Assembly (NCBI GenBank): GCA_963922205.1
Contig: CAWUHX010000005.1
Location: 744,001-808,000 of the forward strand
DNA length: 64,000 nt
Direction of reading: 5' to 3'
Origin: Romanomermis culicivorax
Lineage: Eukaryota > Nematoda > Enoplea > Mermithida > Mermithidae
The translations under genes and the position numbers were made by a program. The notes beneath the pieces are model-generated. The model ran no database searches, was not told the DNA's origin, and was given only the letters and a program-made list of their open reading frames with translations. Below, in pieces: positions 56,701 through 64,000 of the stretch. Positions within the stretch are counted from its first letter, which is position 1, and each line of letters opens with the position of its first letter.

Positions 56701-59180
56701 GGTATGACCACTTTGAATCATTGTTCTGTCACAGGTCTGGTCATGTCACTAGCATATGACCTCGACTGGAGTAACGACGAGACGGAAAATTGGGCATGGC
56801 CAGCATTCATTCCACCAACGCCCGAACCAAACAAGCCCATGTCCAAAGGCATGTTAAGGGAGGGCGAGATTGAAAAAGTAGCTGCTGAAAAACTGACATT
56901 GCCCAAAGACTATAAAATTCCAAAAAAGGGCAAAACTGACGTTTGTCCTGGATCCAACAGGCCCCCTGTCTTCAACAGACTTGGTGAGAGACTTGAAGCT
57001 AGAGAAAGTTATCTGCCCCATGAAAGGGCTTTTTCCTCATTACAGGGTGTAACGGCAGTCAGTGGTACTGCCACTGCCCAAGGTGCAGGCGGGCCTGGAC
57101 AGCCCGGAGAAGAGAACATCAAAATCGCTCCCGAAACCTCATGGGCCAAGGAAACCAATCGATTGGCCCAAGAAACCCTCAACAGGGCCGTTGACAAAAT
57201 AAGCCACGGTTCTTCTTTTCTCGTGCAAACGGCCACAACGAAAATCGTGGCCAGGGGAAAAGAATGCATGGAAACCATCCTAACTGGGGCTGATGCCCGT
57301 ATTGATAAAGCCACTGTCGCCCAAACGTTTTCTTCAAAATGTGTGTATATTTTTTTCGTCATTCTCATAGGGGTAAATAAAGTTTCACCACATCAAATTT
57401 GCAGAACCTGTCAAAGTGGTCATTCAATCGAAATTCCTAGAACTGTTTCGTGCCTTAGACCCATGGTGGGTGAGAAACCCATGACAACTATGGGTAAGCT
57501 TTTTGTACCTCGTGGCCACCCTATGCTATCTCCAGCATTCAAGTGTAGCATCAGAACTCTAACAATTTGTACAAATACGGGATTTTTTGGTTCCAAAGGT
57601 ATTACGAAACTTGCAACACTCAATCCTTTGGAATGCAAAACTTTTTGGTACTCAAAACTTTACAAGGGCCGAACTTTGAACAAAACCCTTCCGAACTTTT
57701 GGTCAACTGCAAATAAGCTTAGTGTCGAATATAAGTGGTGTTGCAATGATCATTGCAGTTGCGTTGAGAATTTAATCATTGAGGAAGGGCAAGTGGCCTC
57801 CTGGGATAATTCGAATCTGCTAAGCACCCTTGGTGATTTTCGTGGGCTGCAAACCCAGTTCAGGCCACTGTGTTGTGTCAGACGGAGTGGTTGTTTGGAA
57901 TAAAACAACCCTGGAATCTATATGCCCTTTTGAGTACAAAGACAGTTACATTGCGAAACAAATGGGTCATCATATCATTGTTAATGACTTGCAAGCTGCG
58001 TTTTTTGTTAAATTTTTTTCACAAAAATTGCCCTAATATCACAAATGGGCTACTCACCGAACAGGGTGTTGTGATCGAGATCAATCAAACAATTGTAGAA
58101 ATGGAGGTTCAGAATTCTCCGCCTGTATTTGATCTAACAGATTCTGACCCCATCAATGCCAAACTAAATTATTTGCTGTTGAAAATGATTGATTTTGAAA
58201 TGCAAAGTTTTCGAAACGTGTGGAGTGAACTATGTAGGCAGGCCCAACGACATTTGGATCTTGTATGGCAATTCCTACATGTAGACCCCACTCTAGGAGC
58301 AAGGGCCTTCCTCCAATGAACCGACATTATTGCCCAGTTCACAGGTGAGGCCATTACAATTTGGCCGTGCAGGCAAGTGAAGGCCTCTTGAATTTACAAG
58401 AATCATAAAATCAATAGCACCTGCTATGAACAGTCTTACTGGGAAATGACTTGATGTTTGTTTCTCCAGGAGGTGTGGATCTCCTACCCCTTAGTTAAAG
58501 GATGGATTGCAACCATCAGCCAATTCACCCTTACAAAATCAACCAAACTTGGCAAACAGAAATGGGGTCCTATTCACATCAGTAAGGTATCCTTAGAAGT
58601 CATTTGGCAGGGAAACTTCTCGATCTTCAGCTTCGAATCTCCGCCAATATTTCATGGTCAGTTGGCAGCAGTTTCAACCAGCCTATCGTTTTTGAAAAGC
58701 TATATGTTTCGGACCCATAATTTGGAACTTGTGGTCAAAAGACTAGTCAATTATACCTCAGAAATGTCCCTCCACCCAGGGACTGTGTACGAATTTCTGG
58801 CTGGGTCTGGACCAGCAATTGGTAATAGCATTTCAGGGTCTGGTCAAGCTCTTGAACACGTGATTGTTGGGTAACATCAAAGCATGACCCAAAGACTTAA
58901 TAATGTGCTGAAAGGACCTTTGCAGATGTTGGTAAACTTGGCTGTCCTAATAGCTTTTGTGGTTGGAGTTATTTATGTTAGCTACTGGGTCTCTCGATGT
59001 GCTAAAAGACCCAGGCAATTGCTGAGGTATGAGCAGCCAAGGAATCCAATTGCTCCTCCTGTTACTCCTACGCTTGGGCAGGCCCTCTTGGAGTTGGCCA
59101 GTCAGAGGAATTCGGAAACCCAAAATAAATACGTTATGGTGCCAAATCCAAAGGCCCCTAGTGCCCCTTTGATGGAATAG
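56701..59180 (+). pseudogene. Linker plus Env-like glycoprotein, element 2
   Basis: The zinc-knuckle frame runs without a break through an acidic/Pro-rich linker (PAFIPPTPEPNKP; TSWAKETNRLAQETL) and a hydrophobic leader (CVYIFFVILIGV). It then enters the Cys-rich ectodomain (ICRTCQSGHSIEI, ICTNTGFFGSKGI, NLIIEEGQVASWD), ending at 57903. Frame changes near 57835 and 58010 carry on the homology (CPFEYKDSYIAKQM, SDPINAKLNYLLLK, DPTLGARAFLQ). A stop-ridden stretch (58320-58460) leads to a further ectodomain frame (58458-58874). After one more stop comes a transmembrane helix (LVNLAVLIAFVVGVIYVSYW) and a Pro-rich cytoplasmic tail. The class of fusogen is not certain. Broken in at least five places. 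Confidence 0.65.
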
Positions 59181-59582
59181 GTGAATAATGTTACCCATGC
59201 AAGTGGTGAATATCCAAGAACGCCCCATATTATGGTTAGAGTAAACAAAAACGTTACCACCAATGCTATGGTAGACTGCAGAGCTACATTTACCTTAGTG
59301 GACAAACAAATCATTGATCAATTGGGTGATATTAAAATTGAACCCACAAATATGACCCCTATAGCTGCCAACAACATGAGCATTCACGTTTTGGGTGCAG
59401 TTTATCTCATGATTGAAGTTGGTGCTATCAACGAAACAGTCACAGCACTCATTCATGAAAACTGTGCTGCAGACCTTTTGCTAGGGTCAAATTTCTTGTT
59501 CCGCTTCAAACAGTGGGCTATAAACAACGAGAAATCATATGTGAAAGTGGAAAACGAAAATCGTACCCTGCACCGGAGTTAA
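59181..59582 (+). pseudogene. Retropepsin-type aspartic protease, element 2
   Basis: The frame is contiguous with the Env tail across TAG (59178-59180). The fold signature is present in order: a first strand (PHIMVRVNKN), the active-site loop AMVDCRATFTLVD (normally D-S/T-G-A), and the closing ADLLLGSNFL motif of retropepsins. The catalytic Asp is kept, but the next two positions read Cys-Arg, so the copy is probably inactive. The protein ends at 59582 with no RT. Confidence 0.7.
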
Positions 59583-60989
59583 ATATCACTCGTCCATTGA
59601 TCAACAGTTTGAAATCGGCTGGGAACAAATAGCGCCATCTATACAACTGATTTGCATCCAAAAAAAACTGACGTCTGGACTGCAAATAAGGACGTTGGCT
59701 TTTTGAAGGACGGGAATGTCACAAGAAGTGACAAAAATGTAAAGTTATGAAAAATTATGTACTGTACATTCTCTGCAAATCCTACCATGTTTTCCCCCGA
59801 AAGTTCAGGTTAAAACCTGTTTTTGTACAGCTATTTTTCGTTTGTTGAAATTACGAGTTTTATGCACTCGCACCAGTTTTATTGTAATTATGCACACTTC
59901 AACGGAAACAGTGGTGACATCTCAAAAACACTAATTATGGACACTTGCCTAACAGGGCTAATTGTGGCGCCCTGTGGATTTCAGAACCTACAGTAATTCA
60001 AGTATGGTCCGCGCCGACCACTGTGGGTGTTTTTCATGTCTGAAATGTGGGTCAAGTGGGTCTGAAACGAAGGAGAAGACCCTGTTTTTGGGAAGTTTAC
60101 CTGTTTTGGTTTTTTCGTGTGGACCGGAATAGTAAAATCCCACGCCGGATTCCATCCATAATTTTTCCTAATGAGTCTTTGGTTTTTCGCGTTGACCTCA
60201 GCAGTTGAATCCCCCGCCAGATTCCATTTGTAATTTTTCCTCACAAGAACCTTATTTCGTTTTGTGCATCTTCACGCCAGTTTTACATTGTGTATTTTCG
60301 CGCCAGTTCTACATTGCATTTTTCCCAACCGGTTTTATGTTTCGTATCAAATCCATGAGAATTTCGTATTGGTACGAAGACTGTAAGTTGTAAATTAGTA
60401 AAATCGAAAACTCAACTTCCCTAAGTACATATCAATCTTACACTAGCTTGACCTGTAGTACCAGTACCCCTGACTTAACGTTGACACATTGAAAACCAGA
60501 TTTTAAGAAAAATGGGTGGAACCTCACCTAATTTGCTCCCTGGTCATTTAGCCGAACATTGATGGCTTAAAATTCATCATCATCGACCATTGGCTGACAT
60601 TTTTCTGGAAATTTCTCGTCAATTTCCTCTTGTTTAATTGTTGTGATTTTTTGAAAACTTTTTTAATGTAAAAATGTAGCAACCACTCCAATTAAAAAAC
60701 TAATACAATGTCCGTACTCAGCATCATCAAAATACCCAGAAAAACTGTATTTCTTCAATTTTTGATAAAAATTTCAAAATAGTTGACATACTCCAGTAGT
60801 ACCTTGAAGAAGAACATATAAAACAGGCTGACAAAACTTTAATACACATCAGATATCATGAAGAAATTACACTCAAATGATGAAATTGATGAAAAAAATT
60901 GGCAATTAACATACTTTTGAATGGTAAAAGATGATAAAAATTTTATCAAGTACTATCAAAGAAAAAGTGTACAATTAATTTTTATGTAG
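59583..60989. other. Non-coding with tandem repeats
   Basis: At about 60110-60240 a ~67-bp unit occurs twice (cc-gccggattccat / taatttttcct). At about 60265-60335 a ~25-bp unit cgccagtt-tacattg is repeated two to three times. These could be LTR remnants of element 2, but no second copy of them exists in the window. Confidence 0.45.
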
Positions 60990-61410
60990 AGTAATCCATA
61001 AATGTCTCTGCATAAATGTTCAATGCTCCATCAGGGAGCTGTTCTTGAAATAAAATTTCCAAACATGTTGTTCCCTCTCTAATTAATTCTCAATGTGAAG
61101 AATTTGTTCAATCAGCTCCCAATTTTAATACAAAGATGGTTGATCCATTCTGGAACCTTGATAAAGAAATGGGATTTCCTTTATCTTCACCAGCATAGTC
61201 TTTTAAACATTTGAACGAAGGCATGCAAAAGTGATCTTCTTTGAAATTTAAGTGATAAGGCCTAGATGGGACTGTAACTGTGCCACTGGTGATTTTCCTT
61301 CCTGAAATGCCAAAGCGTTTAAAATCGAAAGGATTAGTGCCATATGATCCTGGACAAGATTCAGCTCCAACTATACTTCCTCGTGCCTGATAATATAGCC
61401 CATCAGCAGC
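60990..61410 (-). pseudogene. Third Polinton capsid fragment (C-terminal part)
   Basis: One minus-strand frame with two or three stops reads GTNPFDFKRFGISG, TVTVPSRPYHLNFKED, GNPISLSRFQNGSTIFVLKL, EGTTCLEILFQEQLP and IYAETFMDY. This is the C-terminal half of an F54H12.2-like Polinton capsid protein: an NPF-F start, a G-N-x-I-S turn, and an R-x-G-x-x-x-L-E-I-x-F strand with L-P and Y-x-E-x. It does not match the left copy closely at DNA level, so it comes from a different Polinton lineage or an older insertion. Confidence 0.6.
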
Positions 61411-62689
61411 ACAATATCATTTGAATGACACAAGATAGACAACATAATAAATTTAAAGATAACCTGTGCTTATTTCAGTGTTCAGCTCAATGCCTGACTG
61501 GGGACTTTTTTTACAAGTTTTATTTATTTTACTTTATTTTGTTTCAATCCATGCCAGCTATGGTATGCCCCTTTAGCTAAAAGTTTCTTTCAAAGGGCAC
61601 TATGAGCTCATAGCTATTTTTTGTCGCATTACATGCCCCTGGTGTCAACAAAGTGAGCTTCACTCCTGCTGATGCAAATAAGTAGCTTTGGAAACTTTAC
61701 CTAATGTTTTGCATAGGCACAAAGTGAGCCTGTATTTAACTGGGCACATGCCTATGTGCACACAGGCTCTTTCTGCAGCTTTATCTCTGCAGAATTTGGC
61801 CTGGGCATCATTAACTCTGCCCAAGTCTTACTGTAGCAGACTGGGTCCTTGAAAGTGCTTATTGTTATGCATTTTTGCTCATTTCTGGGTTCACAAGTTG
61901 TCTTCACTTTTTTAGTCAACCTTCACACCATTGCCCCTCTTTATTGTTCCTACTTCGCCACATATTAGCTATCCCCGCTCAATTTGCATATTCCACCCCC
62001 ATCCTACTGTACCAGGACCCTTATCATCATCAATTGTTACGGATAAAGTCATCCCTCAGACCTCCTTTAGGCTTTAGCTGCCCAAATGAAACTCCCCATA
62101 CTGTCCCCATCACCAAGTGACCAGTTTCCCTTGCAGTGATCTTGATTCAAATTTTGAATCTGCTGAACTCCAGTTTCTATATGAACATAGGGACAGCATC
62201 AAGAACAAACAAACTGACTGTAAATTGATGAATGACAAATCCAAAGCCTGGTCAAATGTCGAAAAAGTGTTTGCATCTACAGTCTGTTTTTCTTGAAACG
62301 CTTCTAAATAATGAAAGTGGGAAGCAAGTAGTATTTTAGTTTTTCAAGCTTTGCTGATAAACAATATATCATATTGAACTGGAAATTTGTGAACATAATG
62401 ACCTAACCTTGGGGATTTTTTGAGCAAAAAATCTTACAGTAAGAGCTTTAATTAAACCGTTTTGACAACAGTACTAATTTGTGTCACTTTTCTATTTGGA
62501 AGCATTTTGTAAAAAACAGACTATAATGCAGATGTTGGAAACAGAAATTTAAATCAACTGTTTACTCCTTGGAAATGTTTAAAAGCTGTAAAAAATTATT
62601 TGACAAATTCAATTCATATGATGAAGATTAAACATGTATGAATTTTATCAATAATCTGACATCTTTTCGTCATTCCTTGGGTGTCATTG
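61411..62689. other. No recognised gene; contains dispersed repeat W
   Basis: A region with slightly higher G+C (61550-62100) has caaagtgagc motifs but no coding signature. Repeat W, copy 2, lies at 62365-62540. Confidence 0.45.
62365..62540. repeat. Dispersed repeat W, copy 2
   Basis: Direct mate of 40905-41085. Confidence 0.75.
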
Positions 62690-63330
62690 TTGACAGCAAA
62701 TAGAGCATTTTCTTCCTGTTCTACTTCGTTTTCTTCATCACGTTCGATAATTTCATTTTGTCGCATCAAAAAGTTGTGCATTATGCATCACAACACAACA
62801 TTGTTCAGGATTGAACTTCAATGTTCTTTTTAGGCAAGGAAAGTGCCTCTTCATTACTTCAAACAATCGCTCTACTGCCATTCTAGTTGATGAATGAGCA
62901 AAGTTGTACTTTTCTTCGGCATTAGTTGTAGGACAAGCTACCAGGGTCATACAGATGACAAGGTAACCTTTGTCACTTGGAAGATGGGATGGTTGAATTG
63001 ATAAATATTGATCTAAAACTGTATTTAAATTTTTTTCTTCTCAAGACATGAAATTTTCTCGGTAACTATTCTAATCAATGACACAAAACGGATTCATTAA
63101 AAATTAGGGAATCATGAGCACTCCCTCCGTGGCTAGCAACAATATCTCTGATAGTGAGCTGATCAACCCATACAATTTGTTTGTTTATCCACAACCATCC
63201 TTTACAATTTTTGGATAATTTTGCATCAGGGCCACCTGAATTAGTGTGTGGTGTCTGAAACAAAAACTAGCGATGGTAAGTCAGATGTTGAGGAATGAAC
63301 TGAACTTTACTGAAATTCGTACAATCTATT
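62690..63330 (-). pseudogene. Second Harbinger transposase (HARBI1-like), partial
   Basis: Minus-strand order: IDFSIDCTNF (first catalytic Asp; DCT codons about 63318-63326), then NSGGPDAKLSKNCKGWLWIN, DQLTIRDIVASHGGSAHDS and LIFNES (63263-63075), a broken stretch, then CPTTNAEEKYNFAHSSTRM and AVERLFEVMKRHFPCL (62950-62753). It is a different subfamily from the element at 13661, judging by residue differences throughout. A tttgtttcag acceptor-like site precedes the 63263 piece, so the first break may be an intron. Stops mark decay. No terminal repeats were found. Confidence 0.65.
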
Positions 63331-64000
63331 GAGAAGTCAATGCAATAGGATTTCCTATGATGTGAATTCGGACTCAAGAGTAACATCCACAATTTTCAAT
63401 GAAGCATTTTTCGGATTCATAAAGGTTACAAAGTCCAATCATTTCAACTGAAATACAGGGAAGATCAGAAAGTGTAGAATCTGATATACAAAGGCAAGGC
63501 CAAGCAATGAGAAAAGCACATTTTTTTAGCACAGCTGAAAAATCAACAGTCAAGTAAGCATTGTTGAAGGTTTTTTTTTTTTACTTTTCCATACTAAAAA
63601 CCATTTTCTTGATTAATTTTACTCATCAACAGAATTTTTCCCAGAATAAGTCATAATTTTGTTTTTAGAGACGAAAAGTCGAAAAACAGAATCACATTGC
63701 TTGAATTTCAAAAAAACTCATGTCTCATGAACATGAAGCTAGAATAAGTCTGATCAACATTGAAAAATCTGCTGCATTTCCAAAACTAAAATATTATCAA
63801 GCTAACAGAGCATCGTTGGATCAAAATGTAGACTATGAACATATTATATCTACTATTCCATACACGTCTTTTTTGGTATTCAGAACAAGATTATTCAAAC
63901 AGTGCCAAAAATTTAATTATATAATAATGTTTAAATTAAATTGATGGAACATATTTTGCTGTTTCATTACTTGAAGAGAAGCTGGAACCACATTACTTCG
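63331..64000. other. No recognised gene at the window's right edge
   Basis: AT-rich. It may contain upstream exons of the minus-strand transposase, but none can be supported. A 74-residue plus-strand frame at 63720 has no known motif. Confidence 0.4.

Larger units (their letters stand above)
56206..59582 (+). mobile_element. Gag-Env-protease retroelement remnant 2
   Basis: Plus-strand order: truncated Gag end with zinc knuckles, linker, Env-like ectodomain, transmembrane segment and cytoplasmic tail, TAG, aspartic protease. The zinc knuckles, linker and Env N-terminal half share one frame; the Env tail and protease share another. No RT or integrase follows, and no LTRs are seen. The relation to element 1 is clear through Gag-type knuckles, linker and Env. 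Confidence 0.7.

Overview
This is AT-rich (roughly one third G+C by eye) metazoan, most likely invertebrate, nuclear DNA. Nothing prokaryotic is visible: no operons, no Shine-Dalgarno spacing. Nearly all recognisable coding sequence belongs to transposable elements or endogenous virus-like elements: Polinton/Maverick, L1/Tx1-like LINEs, PIF/Harbinger, a Tc1-like fragment, another DDE-type transposase, and Gag/Env/protease retroelements. I could not assign any single-copy host gene with confidence, and the sequence alone does not fix the phylum.

Layout. 1-8.6 kb holds decayed Polinton-type virion genes on the minus strand (jelly-roll capsid, adenain-like protease, two small virion ORFs), their terminal arm, an unrecognised broken gene at 1.2-2.7 kb, and several dispersed or inverted repeats. 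8.6-13.1 kb is non-coding, with a ~0.5-kb inverted repeat flanking 2.7 kb of very AT-rich DNA. 13.1-24.3 kb and 34.0-43.2 kb are two copies (A and B) of one segmental duplication. Copy A carries a Harbinger transposon that is missing at the exact matching position in copy B. A 1.6-kb tract is almost identical between the copies, while its flanks have clearly diverged. Between A and B lie two LINE copies (24.7-30.5 and about 31.7-33.2 kb). Both encode an ORF1 with a CCHC zinc knuckle followed by a NADAR (YbiA/DUF1768) domain. 43.3-49.1 kb holds a long hairpin, minor repeats and a decayed transposase. 49.8-52.2 kb is a second Polinton fragment, on the plus strand: an internal-deletion relative of the left one, with an inverted copy of the same terminal arm. 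52.2-55.2 kb (minus) and 56.2-59.6 kb (plus) are two related retroelement remnants in which an Env-like membrane glycoprotein directly follows Gag. In the second, an aspartic protease domain follows the Env tail in the same frame after a single TAG. 60.9-61.4 kb holds a third Polinton capsid fragment, and 62.7-63.3 kb a second Harbinger transposase.

Main points of interest: (1) a LINE lineage whose ORF1 carries a NADAR domain, a family known for NAD/ADP-ribose chemistry; (2) a retroelement with the unusual order Gag-Env-(stop)-protease, seen in part in two separate copies; (3) a natural filled/empty site for the Harbinger element, whose transposase and Myb-like genes sit in each other's introns on opposite strands; (4) a probable gene-conversion tract inside the duplication. 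Almost every gene is broken by stops or frameshifts, so coordinates for pseudogenes are approximate.
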